Position numbers and translations under genes: made by a program
DNA from: Candidatus Koribacter versatilis Ellin345
GTDB lineage: Bacteria; Acidobacteriota; Terriglobia; Terriglobales; Acidobacteriaceae
Assembly: GCF_000014005.1 (NCBI RefSeq)
Contig: NC_008009.1
Span: 3,286,001 to 3,350,000 of the forward strand
Direction: 5' to 3'
Length of the DNA: 64,000 nt
Notes under the pieces: generated by a model
Database searches by the model: none
Seen by the model: only the letters and a program-made list of their open reading frames with translations
What the model was told of the DNA's origin: nothing
Shown: in pieces, positions 43,026 to 53,272 of the stretch
Layout: every line of letters starts with the position of its first letter
Numbering within the stretch: position 1 is the first letter of the stretch

Positions 43026-45108
43026 ACCAGCCGTAAAAGAGGAACAGAAAATAGCAGCCGAACCAAAGCGCGGTCCCGAGGGCGGCGTTAGCGAAAAGCA
43101 GGAAGACCTGCTCGCGATCAACACGATCCGCACCCTCTCGATGGACGCGGTGCAGAAGGCGAACAGCGGGCACCCCGGAACGCCGATGGCGCTCGCTCCG
43201 GTGGCCTATACGCTGTGGTCGCGCTTCCTGCGCTTCAATCCGAAGAACCCGCATTGGGCCAACCGTGATCGCTTCGTTCTGTCCAACGGCCACGCCTCCA
43301 TGCTGCTGTATTCCCTGCTGCATCTCTTCGGATACGGCCTCTCGCTCGATGAATTGAAGAACTTCCGCCAGTGGGATTCGAAGACTCCCGGCCACCCCGA
43401 GTACCGCCTTACAGAAGGCGTCGAGACCACGACTGGTCCTCTCGGCCAGGGCGTCGCGAACTCCGTCGGAATGGCGATCTCTGAACGCTGGCTGGATTCG
43501 CACTTCAACAAGGGCGACCAGAAGATTGTGGACTATCGTATTTACGCCATCTGTGGCGATGGCGATCTGATGGAAGGCGTTTCGCAGGAAGCCGCTTCGA
43601 TTGCTGGCCACCTCGGGCTCTCAAACTTGCTCTGGATTTATGACAACAACCAGATCACGATTGAGGGCAATACCTCACTCGCATTCAGCGACGATGTGGG
43701 CACTCGATTCCTCAGCTATCACTGGAATGTTCTCCGTGTAAGTGACGCAAACGACGTGGAATCCATCGATCGAGCGATTCGCACCGCTCAGAAGGAAACC
43801 GAACGCCCGACGCTGATCATTCTCGACAGCCACATTGCCTGGGGCGCTCCGAATAAGCAGGATACCGCCGCCGCTCACGGCGAACCGCTCGGCGAAGACG
43901 AGATCAAACTGGCGAAGAAAGCCTACGGCTGGCCAGAGGACGCGAAGTTCCTCGTGCCGCAAGAGGTCTATGACCACCTGAAGCCATATGCCGACCGCGG
44001 CAAAAAGCTGGAAGGCGATTGGAACGACAAGCTGAACAGCTATCGTTCGGCTAACGCCGACCTCGCGAAGGAATGGGACACGCTCCACGCCGGCAAACTG
44101 CCCGACGGTTGGGACAAGGACATCCCGGTGTTCCCCGCCGACGCCAAAGGCATGGCGACCCGCGAATCGAACGGCAAAGTGCTGAATGCCATCGCGAAAA
44201 ATCTTCCGTGGTTAATAGGCGGTGCAGCCGACCTGGCACCTTCAACCAAAACTTTAATCAATGGCGCTAAGGGATTTGAAAAAGGCTCGTATGATGGCCG
44301 CAACTTCCACTTCGGTATCCGCGAGCACGCCATGGGTTCCATCCTGAATGGAATGGCACTCTCAGGGCTGCGGCCGTACGGCGCCACCTTCCTGATCTTC
44401 ACCGACTACATGAAGCCACCGGTTCGTCTCTCGGCGCTCATGGAACTGCCGGTGATCTTCCTTTACACCCACGACTCCATCGGTCTGGGTGAGGACGGCC
44501 CGACGCATCAACCGATCGAGCAGATGCTCGGCCTGCGTTCGGTGCCCCGACTCATTGATTTCCGTCCCGGCGATGCGAATGAGGTTGCTGTCGCCTGGAA
44601 GACGATTCTCCAGTTGCACAACACACCGGTGGCAATGGCGCTCAGCCGCCAGGGCATGCCGACCTTCGACCGCACCAAATATGCCAGCGCCGACGGCGTC
44701 GCCAAGGGTGGCTACGTGCTGGCCGACAGTGAGAATCCCGAGCTGATCCTGATTGGCACGGGTTCCGAAGTTCAGCTCTGCGTGAGCGCGTATGAGGAAC
44801 TAAAGAAGGAAGGCGTTCGCGCTCGAGTGGTGAGTTTGCCGTCGTGGAAGCTCTTCCAGCAGCAATCGCAGGAGTATCGCGACTCGGTACTGCCGCCGGC
44901 GGTTCGGGCGCGCGTTGCCGTGGAAGCCGGTACCGATCTCGGCTGGCGCGAGCACGTTGGCATCGATGGCGAGATCATCGCGCGCTCCGACTTCGGCGCC
45001 TCGGCTCCCATCAAGGATTTGTTCAAGCATTTCGGCTTTACGGTTGAAAACGTGGTGGCGAAATCGAAAGTGACGCTTGATCGCGTCCGCCAGGGCGGAA
45101 AGAAGTAG
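43015..45108 (+). CDS. tkt: Transketolase
   Basis: This 697-residue ThDP enzyme of the non-oxidative pentose phosphate pathway starts at GTG within the glucoamylase gene's end. It has an N-terminal extension of about 25 residues before the conserved [24 protein letters not shown]. Signatures: [36 protein letters not shown] with the cofactor Asp, [17 protein letters not shown] and [15 protein letters not shown]. Gene order with rpiB and tal-pgi is consistent with a sugar-phosphate operon. Confidence 0.96.
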   Translation: MSSEPAVKEEQKIAAEPKRGPEGGVSEKQEDLLAINTIRTLSMDAVQKANSGHPGTPMALAPVAYTLWSRFLRFNPKNPHWANRDRFVLSNGHASMLLYSLLHLFGYGLSLDELKNFRQWDSKTPGHPEYRLTEGVETTTGPLGQGVANSVGMAISERWLDSHFNKGDQKIVDYRIYAICGDGDLMEGVSQEAASIAGHLGLSNLLWIYDNNQITIEGNTSLAFSDDVGTRFLSYHWNVLRVSDANDVESIDRAIRTAQKETERPTLIILDSHIAWGAPNKQDTAAAHGEPLGEDEIKLAKKAYGWPEDAKFLVPQEVYDHLKPYADRGKKLEGDWNDKLNSYRSANADLAKEWDTLHAGKLPDGWDKDIPVFPADAKGMATRESNGKVLNAIAKNLPWLIGGAADLAPSTKTLINGAKGFEKGSYDGRNFHFGIREHAMGSILNGMALSGLRPYGATFLIFTDYMKPPVRLSALMELPVIFLYTHDSIGLGEDGPTHQPIEQMLGLRSVPRLIDFRPGDANEVAVAWKTILQLHNTPVAMALSRQGMPTFDRTKYASADGVAKGGYVLADSENPELILIGTGSEVQLCVSAYEELKKEGVRARVVSLPSWKLFQQQSQEYRDSVLPPAVRARVAVEAGTDLGWREHVGIDGEIIARSDFGASAPIKDLFKHFGFTVENVVAKSKVTLDRVRQGGKK

Positions 45109-45112
45109 GCCG

Positions 45113-45562
45113 ATGAAAGTCGCAGTCTCAGCCGATCATGCCGGCGTCCCGATGAACGAGGTCGTCATTGCCGAGTTGCGGAAACTCGGGCACGAGGTGC
45201 TCGATCTTGGCACCCACGACCCGAACTCCGGCGACGACTACCCCGACCGCGCTGCCGACATTACAGCAGCAGTGTTGAATCAAGGCTGCGAAAGAGGCAT
45301 CCTGATTTGTGGCAGTGGTGTGGGCGCTTCGGTGGCTGCGAACAAAATTAAGGGGATCCGGGCCGGACTCTGCCACGACCACTACTCCGCCCATCAGGGC
45401 GTGGAACACGACAACATGAACGTACTTTGCCTGGGCGGACGCGTGATTGGGACGGAAACAGCGCTCGATCTCGTCCGCGCTTTCGTGTCGGCAAAGTTCA
45501 CCAACGAAGAGCGCCACTTGCGGCGCCTCCACAAGATCGCAGTCATGGAAGGATCGAGGTAA
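45113..45562 (+). CDS. rpiB: Ribose-5-phosphate isomerase B
   Basis: This 149-residue isomerase interconverts ribulose-5- and ribose-5-phosphate. Signatures: ADHAGVPMNEVV at the start, CGSGVGASVAANKIKGIRAGLCHD with the conserved Cys, and EHDNMNVLCLGGRVIG. ATG 45113 is 4 bp after tkt. It is followed after 3 bp by the tal-pgi fusion, so tight coupling is evident. Confidence 0.95.
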   Translation: MKVAVSADHAGVPMNEVVIAELRKLGHEVLDLGTHDPNSGDDYPDRAADITAAVLNQGCERGILICGSGVGASVAANKIKGIRAGLCHDHYSAHQGVEHDNMNVLCLGGRVIGTETALDLVRAFVSAKFTNEERHLRRLHKIAVMEGSR

Positions 45563-45565
45563 ATC

Positions 45566-48442
45566 ATGAGCAATCCGTTGATCGAACTGCACTCTTTCGG
45601 ACAGAGCGTTTGGCTGGACCAAATCGAACGCGCCCTCTTCAAGACGGGCAAACTGGCAAAGCTGATTAAAGAAGACGGCCTGCGCGGCATGACGTCGAAC
45701 CCAACAATTTTCGAGAAAGCGATCACCGGCTCCAGCGATTACCAGGAGCAGATCGATCGCGCCGCCCGCGACGGCAAAACTGGCAACGAGATCTATGAAG
45801 AAGTCGTGATCGACGATATCGCCCACGCCGCCGACCTCTTTCGCCCGCTCTACGACAGTACCAACGGCGAAGACGGCTTCGTGAGCCTGGAAGTTTCTCC
45901 GCTGCTGGCGAAGAACACCGATGGCACCATTCGCGAGGCGAAGACGCTCTTCAGCCGGTTGAATCGGCCGAACGTGATGATCAAGGTTCCGGCGACGGAA
46001 GAAGGCCTGCCGGCGATCGAAGAACTCATCGCGTCGGGCTTGAACATCAACGTGACCCTGATCTTCTCTGTGCACCGTTACGAAGAAGTGGCCGAAGCCT
46101 ACATCCGCGGACTGGAACGCCGCGCTCAGGCGGGCCAACCGATCGATCGCATCGGTTCGGTGGCGAGCTTCTTCGTCAGCCGCATCGATAGCGCGGTGGA
46201 CAAGCAACTCGAGGCGCTGGAGAAAGAAGCCACCGATCCTGCGAAGAAGCAGGAAATCCATGCGCTCCGCGGCAAAGCTGCGATTGCCAACGCGAAGCTG
46301 GCGTATGCCTCGTTCAAGCGCATCTTTGAGAGCCCGCGTTTCGAGGCGCTCAAGCGCAAAGGCGCGCGCGTACAGCGTCCTCTGTGGGCGTCGACCAGCA
46401 CCAAGGACCCGAGCTATCCCGATGTTCTGTACGTGACCGAGTTGATCGGGCCGCACACCGTGAACACGCTGCCTCCGGCGACGGTGGATGCGTGGCGCGA
46501 TCACGGCGTCGCGGGCGCACACCTCGAAAAGGACATGGACAAGGCACCAGATGTCTTCGCCAAGCTGAAGGCGCTCGGCATCGACTTCAACAAGGTCACA
46601 GATAAGCTGACGACAGACGGCGTGCGCTCGTTCTCCGCATCATTCGTGGACCTGATGCGTGCCATAGAACAGCGCCGTGAGATGAGCCTGCCGGGAATCA
46701 AGGAACGCCACGTTTCCGCACTCGGCAAGTACGAAGGCGATGTGCAGGCGGCATTGCAGGAACTCGGATCGAAGAACGTCATCCAGCGCTTCTGGAACAA
46801 GGAAGCCGCGGTGTGGAGCGCCGATGCTGGTGATCAGAAGATCATCAACAACGCGCTGGGCTGGCTGACCGTCACCGACCTGATGCAGGGGAAAGTAAAA
46901 GAGTTGAAAGCCTTCGCCGCTGAAGTGCAGGCGGCGGGCTTCAAACATGCCGTTGTACTCGGCATGGGTGGCTCCAGTCTCTGCCCGGAAGTTTTGCGGC
47001 AGACCTTCGGCAAACAGCTCGATTATCCCGAACTCCTTGTGCTCGACTCCACCGTTCCCGCTGCCGTGCTCGCAATCGACAAGCAGATCGATCCGGCAAA
47101 GACCCTGTTCATCGTGGCCTCGAAGTCGGGCTCTACGACAGAGCCGCAGATGTTCTATCGCTATTACTTCGAGAAAACGAAGCAGGTGCTCGGCGACAAA
47201 GCGGGACAGAATTTCGTCGCCATCACCGATCCGAATACGCAACTCGAGAGTGAAGCTAAGCGCGATGGTTTCCGCAAGGTCTTCACCAATATGGCCGACA
47301 TCGGCGGGCGCTACTCCGCCCTTTCGTACTTCGGCATGGTGCCCTTCACGGTGATGGGTGGCGATGTGGACTCGCTGCTGCGCCGCGCCAAAGCCGCAAT
47401 GGATGCCTGCGCTGCGGGTGTTGAACCGGCGAACAACGCCGGCGCGAAGATCGGCGCGATTCTCGGCGCCCTCGCGCGCAAGGGCCGCGACAAAGTCACT
47501 TTCGTTACGCCGCCGCCCATCAGCTCGCTCGGGCTGTGGATCGAGCAGTTGATTGCCGAGAGCACCGGCAAGCACGGTAAGGGCATAGTGCCGATCTCAG
47601 GCGAATCGCTTGGCGATCCAAAGGTCTACGGTGATGATCGCGTTTTCGTGTACATCGGCGTCTCGGGAACGAATGGCGCCAACTACGAAGCGCAACTCCA
47701 GGCGCTGGAGCAGGCCGGGCATCCGGTGTTGCACCACGTGCTGAACAGCCCGATTGATCTTGGCGAAGAGTTCTTCCTCTGGGAATTCGCGACACCCATC
47801 GCCGGCGAGTTGATCGGGATCAATCCGTTCGACCAGCCGAACGTGCAGGAGTCGAAGGACAACACCAAGCGCATCCTGAAGGAATACACCGACACCGGCA
47901 AAATTACGCAGTTGCCCGAGGTAGCCGAAGGCGACGGCCTGACCGTGCTGACCGACGAGAACAATCGCAAGGCTCTGAACGGCGTTTCAACGCCGGATTC
48001 GGCGATCACCGCGCATCTGGGCCGCGTGCAGAAGGGCGACTACTTCGCGATCACGCAGTACATCGAGGAGACGCCGGAGATCGAGTCGCTGGTGCAGCAG
48101 ATTCGTACCGCTGTCCGCGATAAGGCTTGCGTGGCGACGACAACTGGGTATGGTCCTCGCTTCCTGCATTCGACTGGGCAACTGCACAAAGGCGGTCCGG
48201 ACAGCGGCGTCTTCCTGCAACTGATCTCCAACGACGCGCAAGATGTTCCTCTGCCGGGCGAGAAATTCACCTTCGGCGTGTTGAAAGACGCGCAGGCACT
48301 GGGCGATTTCGAGTCGCTGTCGAGCCGCGGACGACGCGCGATTCGCGTGAACTTGGGCAACAACATCGTCGGCGGGTTGAAGAAGATACTCGCGGCGGTG
48401 CAGCAGTTTGAAGGCGCGACAGCGGGAGCTGCGCGCAAGTAA
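45566..48442 (+). CDS. tal-pgi: Transaldolase / glucose-6-phosphate isomerase fusion
   Basis: This 958-residue fusion has an N-terminal transaldolase of about 370 residues (SNPTIFEKAI; Schiff-base lysine K140 in NVMIKVPATEEGLPAI; TKDPSYPDVLYV) and a C-terminal phosphoglucose isomerase (GMGGSSLCPEVLRQTFG, SKSGSTTEPQMFYRYY, and a GPRFLHSTGQLHKGGP ending). It links fructose-6-phosphate output of the non-oxidative branch to glucose-6-phosphate that feeds zwf nearby. Such Tal-Pgi fusions are known in several phyla. A hairpin terminator follows. Confidence 0.95.
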   Translation: MSNPLIELHSFGQSVWLDQIERALFKTGKLAKLIKEDGLRGMTSNPTIFEKAITGSSDYQEQIDRAARDGKTGNEIYEEVVIDDIAHAADLFRPLYDSTNGEDGFVSLEVSPLLAKNTDGTIREAKTLFSRLNRPNVMIKVPATEEGLPAIEELIASGLNINVTLIFSVHRYEEVAEAYIRGLERRAQAGQPIDRIGSVASFFVSRIDSAVDKQLEALEKEATDPAKKQEIHALRGKAAIANAKLAYASFKRIFESPRFEALKRKGARVQRPLWASTSTKDPSYPDVLYVTELIGPHTVNTLPPATVDAWRDHGVAGAHLEKDMDKAPDVFAKLKALGIDFNKVTDKLTTDGVRSFSASFVDLMRAIEQRREMSLPGIKERHVSALGKYEGDVQAALQELGSKNVIQRFWNKEAAVWSADAGDQKIINNALGWLTVTDLMQGKVKELKAFAAEVQAAGFKHAVVLGMGGSSLCPEVLRQTFGKQLDYPELLVLDSTVPAAVLAIDKQIDPAKTLFIVASKSGSTTEPQMFYRYYFEKTKQVLGDKAGQNFVAITDPNTQLESEAKRDGFRKVFTNMADIGGRYSALSYFGMVPFTVMGGDVDSLLRRAKAAMDACAAGVEPANNAGAKIGAILGALARKGRDKVTFVTPPPISSLGLWIEQLIAESTGKHGKGIVPISGESLGDPKVYGDDRVFVYIGVSGTNGANYEAQLQALEQAGHPVLHHVLNSPIDLGEEFFLWEFATPIAGELIGINPFDQPNVQESKDNTKRILKEYTDTGKITQLPEVAEGDGLTVLTDENNRKALNGVSTPDSAITAHLGRVQKGDYFAITQYIEETPEIESLVQQIRTAVRDKACVATTTGYGPRFLHSTGQLHKGGPDSGVFLQLISNDAQDVPLPGEKFTFGVLKDAQALGDFESLSSRGRRAIRVNLGNNIVGGLKKILAAVQQFEGATAGAARK

Positions 48443-48449
48443 ATCCAAC

Positions 48450-48476
48450 GGGCCGCTGAATCAAAGCGGCCCTTTT
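48450..48476 (+). terminator. Intrinsic terminator between tal-pgi and gnd
   Basis: gggccgct - gaatcaa - agcggccc forms an 8-bp GC stem followed by four T residues. It divides the run into a tkt-rpiB-tal-pgi part and a gnd-zwf-HAD-pgl part, though read-through is possible with so short a T tract. Confidence 0.75.
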
Positions 48477-48535
48477 CATCATCTCTGGTATCAACTCACG
48501 CGGGAGCTGTGGGGCTTTCGCAAGGAGTCTGCAAG

Positions 48536-49984
48536 ATGAGCACAACTTCCGCGCCTGCCGTGGGCAGCGCGCAATTCGGCGTCGTTGGATTGGGCGTCAT
48601 GGGGCAGAACCTCGCCCTGAACGTGTCCGATCACGGCCAGGTCGTTTCGGTGTGGAACCTCGAAGCCGATTGGGTCACGAAATTCCTCACCCAACACAGC
48701 GACCGCAAGATGACCGGCAGCGGCGATCTCAAAGAGTTCGTACAGTCCCTCGCGCGACCGCGCCGCATCCTGATGATGATCATGGCCGGCAATCCGGTGG
48801 ACCAGATGCTCGACAAACTGGCGCCACTGCTCGAACCCGGCGACATCGTGATCGACGGCGGCAACTCCTTCTTCAAAGACACCCAGCGCCGCGAAGCCGC
48901 TTATCGCACGAAAAATCTGAACTTCTTTGGCATGGGCGTTAGTGGCGGCGAAGAGGGCGCGCGCTTCGGACCGAGCTTGATGCCGGGCGGCGACGAAGCT
49001 TCCTACGAGCACCTGAAGCCGACGCTCGAGGCCATCGCGGCGAAGACCGATTACGGTGCTTGCGTCACCTACGTAGGTCCGAACGGCGCGGGCCACTTCG
49101 TGAAGATGGTCCACAACGGCATTGAGTACGGCGACATGCAGTTGATCGCCGAGGCTTACGACCTGCTGCGCAAAGCGCTTGGTCTTGGCGCGAAGGAAAT
49201 TGCCGCAATCTTTGAAGAGTGGAACAAGGGCAAACTCGAGTCGTACCTGATCGAGATCACCTCACACGTGTTGCAGGTCGATGATCCGGAGACCGGCAAG
49301 CCGCTGGTCGACATGATCCTCGACAAGGCCGGACAAAAAGGCACCGGCAAGTGGACGCAGCAGATTGCGCTCGACCTCGCAGTACCGATTCCGACAATTG
49401 GCGCGGCGCTCGATGCCCGCGTGCTCTCTTCAATGAAAGATGAGCGCGTGGCTGCCTCGAAGAAACTCGGCGCTCCTTCCCGCCAGTATTCGGGTGACAA
49501 GAAAGAGTTCATCAACGCGGTGCAGGATGCCTTATACGCGTCGAAGGTCTGCTCCTATGCGCAGGGCATGAGCCTGATTCGCGCTGGCTCGAAAGAGTGG
49601 AACTGGAACGTGAATCTGCGCGAGATGGCACGAATCTGGACCGGCGGCTGCATTATCCGTGCACGGCTGCTTGCTGACATCATGCATGCCTTCGACCGCG
49701 ATGCGAATGTAGCGAATCTTCTGGTCGAGTCCGAATTCACGTCGCGCGTGCTGGAGTCTGAGAAAAACTGGCGCAGCGTGGTGCAGACCGCCGCTGGGCT
49801 CGGAATTCCGACTCCAGCGTTCTCGTCGTCGCTCGCGTACTTCGACAGTTATCGATCCATGCAACTGCCGCAGAACCTGACGCAGGCGCAACGCGACTTC
49901 TTCGGCGCCCACACGTATCAACGCGCGGACCGTCCGGACGCCGGTTTCGTCCACACCGATTGGATTAAGTTGGTCAAGAAGTAG
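48536..49984 (+). CDS. gnd: 6-phosphogluconate dehydrogenase, decarboxylating
   Basis: This 482-residue enzyme oxidises 6-phosphogluconate to ribulose-5-phosphate with NADP. The N-terminal nucleotide motif is VGLGVMGQNLALN (residues about 17-29); catalytic features are GVSGGEEGARFGPSLMPGG and GHFVKMVHNGIEYGDMQLI with the active Lys. The length is that of the long, dimeric class. ATG 48536 has aaggag 7 bases upstream. It lies 12 bp before zwf. Confidence 0.96.
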   Translation: MSTTSAPAVGSAQFGVVGLGVMGQNLALNVSDHGQVVSVWNLEADWVTKFLTQHSDRKMTGSGDLKEFVQSLARPRRILMMIMAGNPVDQMLDKLAPLLEPGDIVIDGGNSFFKDTQRREAAYRTKNLNFFGMGVSGGEEGARFGPSLMPGGDEASYEHLKPTLEAIAAKTDYGACVTYVGPNGAGHFVKMVHNGIEYGDMQLIAEAYDLLRKALGLGAKEIAAIFEEWNKGKLESYLIEITSHVLQVDDPETGKPLVDMILDKAGQKGTGKWTQQIALDLAVPIPTIGAALDARVLSSMKDERVAASKKLGAPSRQYSGDKKEFINAVQDALYASKVCSYAQGMSLIRAGSKEWNWNVNLREMARIWTGGCIIRARLLADIMHAFDRDANVANLLVESEFTSRVLESEKNWRSVVQTAAGLGIPTPAFSSSLAYFDSYRSMQLPQNLTQAQRDFFGAHTYQRADRPDAGFVHTDWIKLVKK

Positions 49985-49996
49985 ACAGGAGAGTTC

Positions 49997-51541
49997 ATGA
50001 GCACCGTTGTTCAAGCGACTCCTACGCGCAGCATTGCGATCCCGCCCATGCCCAAGGCCGAGCCGTGCACCATCGTCATCTTCGGCGCATCCGGCGACCT
50101 CACGAAGCGCAAATTGATACCCGCGCTCTATGACCTGGCCTGCATCGGCTGCATCTCTGGGCAGCAGTTCGATGTTCTCGGCACCGGCCGCACCGAGATG
50201 ACCACCGACGAATTCCGCAAGGCGATGCGCGACGCCGCTTCGACTTCGAAGGACGCGCGCAAGTTCAGCGACTGGAACTGGGAAGAGTTCGAGAAGCGCC
50301 TGCATTACTTCCCCGGCGATATCAACAACGATGGCTTCTATCACGCGCTCAAAGACCAGCTCAGCGAGATCGAAAAGAATGGCGGCAGTTCCAACCACCT
50401 GTTCTATGTGTCGACGCAGGCATCTCTGGCGCCGCCGATCGTCCAAGGCCTGGGCAAGTGCGGACTCTCGAAGAATGAGAAGGGCTGGACACGCATCGTG
50501 CTGGAGAAGCCGTTCGGGCGCGACCTCGAGTCAGCAAAGGCGCTGAACCGCGAAGTGCTTCAGGTCTTCGACGAAAAGGACGTCTATCGGATCGATCACT
50601 ATCTCGGCAAGGAGACGGTGCAGAACATTCTGGTCTTCCGCTTTGGCAACTCCCTCTTCGAGCCGATCTGGAACCGCAACTACATCAACTCCGTCGAGAT
50701 CACTGCGGCCGAGACCCTCGGCGTGGAACAGCGCGCGGCGTTCTACGAAGAGACCGGCGCTCTCCGAGACATGGTCGCCAACCACCTGCTGCAACTGGTT
50801 ACGCTCACGGCGATGGAGCCACCCGTGGCGTTCGATGCCGACAGTGTCCGCGAACAGAAGGTCCAGGTGCTGCGGGCAATTCACCACATGACGCCGGAGC
50901 AAGTGTGCGAGCGGACGGTGCGCGGGCAATACGGGCCCGGGAAGATCAACGGGAAGGACGTGCCGGGGTATCGCGAAGAGCCGGGCGTGAAACCGGACTC
51001 GCGCACGGAGACGTACGTCGCGGTGGAGTTCCGCATCGACAACTGGCGCTGGGCTGGAGTTCCCTTCTACGTGCGCAGCGGCAAGCGACTGGCGAAGTCG
51101 GAGACCGAGATCAAGATCCACTTCAAGCGCACTCCACAGGCGCTGTTCGCCAAGACATCGGACGACGATATCGAGGCAAACGTGATCACGTTGCGGGTGC
51201 AGCCGAATGAAGGCATCACCATGTCGTTCGCAGCGAAGCAGCCGGGCGCACAGATGAAGGCCGTTCCGGTGAAGATGGACTTCAGCTACCAAACGGCGTT
51301 TGGCGGACAAGCACCTGTCGCTTACGAGACGCTTCTCCTCGACGCGATGCGCGGCGATCCGACGTTGTTCACCCGCGGTGACGAAGCTGAGAACCAGTGG
51401 CGCATCATCACGCCGATCGAAGATGCCTGGCTGCAGTTGCCGGTGCCGAAGTTCCCCAACTACGCGGCAGGAAGCGATGGTCCGGAGGAGGCGAACACGC
51501 TGATCGCGGAAGAGTGCAAGAAGTGGTCGCCGATTGGGTAG
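49997..51541 (+). CDS. zwf: Glucose-6-phosphate 1-dehydrogenase
   Basis: This 514-residue enzyme catalyses the first oxidative step of the pentose phosphate pathway. Signatures: nucleotide motif FGASGDLTKRKL (29-40), EKPFGRDLESAKALN, and active-site RIDHYLGKETVQNI (about 196-209) with the catalytic His downstream in the same motif region. It is one base apart from the HAD gene downstream. It produces NADPH and 6-phosphogluconolactone, which the pgl product then hydrolyses. Confidence 0.96.
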   Translation: MSTVVQATPTRSIAIPPMPKAEPCTIVIFGASGDLTKRKLIPALYDLACIGCISGQQFDVLGTGRTEMTTDEFRKAMRDAASTSKDARKFSDWNWEEFEKRLHYFPGDINNDGFYHALKDQLSEIEKNGGSSNHLFYVSTQASLAPPIVQGLGKCGLSKNEKGWTRIVLEKPFGRDLESAKALNREVLQVFDEKDVYRIDHYLGKETVQNILVFRFGNSLFEPIWNRNYINSVEITAAETLGVEQRAAFYEETGALRDMVANHLLQLVTLTAMEPPVAFDADSVREQKVQVLRAIHHMTPEQVCERTVRGQYGPGKINGKDVPGYREEPGVKPDSRTETYVAVEFRIDNWRWAGVPFYVRSGKRLAKSETEIKIHFKRTPQALFAKTSDDDIEANVITLRVQPNEGITMSFAAKQPGAQMKAVPVKMDFSYQTAFGGQAPVAYETLLLDAMRGDPTLFTRGDEAENQWRIITPIEDAWLQLPVPKFPNYAAGSDGPEEANTLIAEECKKWSPIG

Positions 51542-51542
51542 C

Positions 51543-52379
51543 ATGAGCGATGCGCCGATCAAGCTGCTGGTGTCGGATGTGGACGGCACATTGCTAGACC
51601 CGAAGAAGCAGCTTACCGAACCGGTGCGGCAGGCAGTGTTGCGGGTCAAGCAGGCCGGGCTGAAGTTCACCATTGTGTCGGCTCGTCCGCCGCTCGGCAC
51701 GACTTTCCTCATTGATGCGCTCGACATCACCGAGCCGATTGCGTGCTTCAACGGCGCGCTGACCTGCACACCACAGTACGAAATCCTGCATCAGATTCTG
51801 CTGGCCGCAGACGTCGCGACGCAGGTTGCACAAACGATCCTCGAACACGGACTCGACCTGTGGATGTTCCGTGGCGCGGAATGGTGGGTGAGCAAGCTGA
51901 ACGGGCCGCATACCGAGGGACACATCAAGTTGATGCGGCACGAGCCGCGCTACCTCGGCGAGGATGTCACATTGTGCGCGCGGGCGAACAAACTGGTTGG
52001 CGTGAGCGACGACCACGAGGCGGTAAAGCGCTGTGAAAAAGATGTGATCGCGAAGTGCGGCGACCGCGTATCGGCAACGAGATCCTCCGACTACTACCTC
52101 GATGTCACGGACCATGATGCGAACAAGGGAAACGCTGTGGTGCAACTCGCGAAGCTGATGGATATTCCTCTGGAGAACGTGGCGACGATCGGCGATATGC
52201 CAACCGACATGTTCATGTTCGCCAAGAGCGGTATGAGCATCGCGATGGGGAATGCGAGCGATGAGGTCAAAGCGGCAGCCACATTCACGACGACAAGCAA
52301 TGCGGAAGGTGGCTACGTGAAGGCGATGGATGAGATCGTGCTGCCACGCGTCGCGCAACGTGCAGGAGCGCAAGGATGA
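51543..52379 (+). CDS. HAD-superfamily phosphatase, Cof/YbiV type
   Basis: This 278-residue protein starts MSDAPIKLLVSDVDGTLLD, with the nucleophile Asp pair in DVDGT, a type IIB cap in the middle, motif II in TIVSARPP, and TIGDMPTDMFMFAKSGMSIAMGNA for Mg binding near the C-terminus. Cof-type enzymes dephosphorylate sugar phosphates or flavin/pyridoxal phosphates. It is locked between zwf (1 bp) and pgl (4-bp overlap), suggesting a sugar-phosphate substrate related to the pathway; that is inference. Confidence 0.92.
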   Translation: MSDAPIKLLVSDVDGTLLDPKKQLTEPVRQAVLRVKQAGLKFTIVSARPPLGTTFLIDALDITEPIACFNGALTCTPQYEILHQILLAADVATQVAQTILEHGLDLWMFRGAEWWVSKLNGPHTEGHIKLMRHEPRYLGEDVTLCARANKLVGVSDDHEAVKRCEKDVIAKCGDRVSATRSSDYYLDVTDHDANKGNAVVQLAKLMDIPLENVATIGDMPTDMFMFAKSGMSIAMGNASDEVKAAATFTTTSNAEGGYVKAMDEIVLPRVAQRAGAQG

Positions 52380-53134
52380 ATATCGTCAGGACAGTCGAAC
52401 TCGGGCCGAACGAGCGGATGACGGTAGTTGCCGATAAAGTCGCGCTATGCGAAGCAACCGCAGAGCTGATTGCAAAGAGCGCGCAGGAAGCGATTGCCGC
52501 GCGCGGACGCTTTACGATTGCGCTCTCCGGCGGATCAACACCTAAGCAGTTATATGAGTTGCTGGCGACGGAACCGTGGCGAGATCGGTTGGATTGGTCG
52601 AAAGTGCATCTCTTCTGGGGCGATGAACGCTACGTTCCGCCAACCGACGCGCAAAGCAATTTCCGGATGACCAGCGAGGCGTTGATTTCCAAGATTTCGA
52701 TTCCAGCGAAGAACATACATCGTATTCCGACACAGCCGTACTCACCCCAGTCGGGGGCAAATAAGTACGAGGACACCCTTCGCGCCCTGCTCGGCGAGCA
52801 TCCGCAAATTGATTTCAATTTGCTCGGCGTGGGAACCAACGGGCACACGGCTTCCCTGTTCCCGCATCGTCCGACGCTCGAAATTCGCAACCGACTGGTG
52901 GTGGCGGATTTTATTCCTGAAGTCAACATGGACCGCATCACGATGACTCTGCCGGTCATCAACGATTCGCGGCTGATTGTTTTTCTAGTCAGCGGGGCGG
53001 ACAAGGCGCAGGTGGTGCACGATGTGCTTCGGGGGCCCCGGCAGCCTGAGCAGTTGCCGTCGCAGTTGGTGCATCCGGCGGGCGGTGAGTTGATTTGGCT
53101 GGTGGATGAAGCGGCGGCGGAGTTGGTGCGTTAG
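52376..53134 (+). CDS. pgl: 6-phosphogluconolactonase
   Basis: This 252-residue protein of the DevB/Pgl family hydrolyses 6-phosphogluconolactone, the product of zwf. Signatures: ALSGGSTPKQLYELLA, LFWGDERYVPPTDAQSNFRM, GVGTNGHTASLFPHRP and a final LVDEAAAELV. It overlaps the HAD gene by 4 bp (ATGA), so the order zwf-HAD-pgl is translationally coupled. It is the last gene of this run; a dispersed repeat follows from 53148. Confidence 0.94.
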   Translation: MNIVRTVELGPNERMTVVADKVALCEATAELIAKSAQEAIAARGRFTIALSGGSTPKQLYELLATEPWRDRLDWSKVHLFWGDERYVPPTDAQSNFRMTSEALISKISIPAKNIHRIPTQPYSPQSGANKYEDTLRALLGEHPQIDFNLLGVGTNGHTASLFPHRPTLEIRNRLVVADFIPEVNMDRITMTLPVINDSRLIVFLVSGADKAQVVHDVLRGPRQPEQLPSQLVHPAGGELIWLVDEAAAELVR

Positions 53135-53147
53135 ACATCAGTGCGAG

Positions 53148-53199
53148 GATAGGGGTCCTTCGACTGCGCACGTTTCGCGTGCTCCGCTCAGGATGACAG
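53148..53199. repeat. Dispersed repeat (ggggtccttcgact / ctccgctcaggatgac)
   Basis: Second compact copy of the repeat at 28801-28848: gataggggtccttcgactg, a variable middle, then gctccgctcaggatgacag. It lies 13 bp after pgl. Confidence 0.65.
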
Positions 53200-53272
53200 G
53201 CTGAAACATTTGCGTGACAAACGGAAGCTGGGCGATGCGTTATCATGCTCGGCACCTATAGGAGGATGGAAA

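Noticed and set aside
45128-46522. A 464-codon open frame antisense to rpiB and tal-pgi
   Set aside because: Both plus-strand genes are clearly real; the antisense frame has biased Arg/Ala/Phe composition typical of a shadow.
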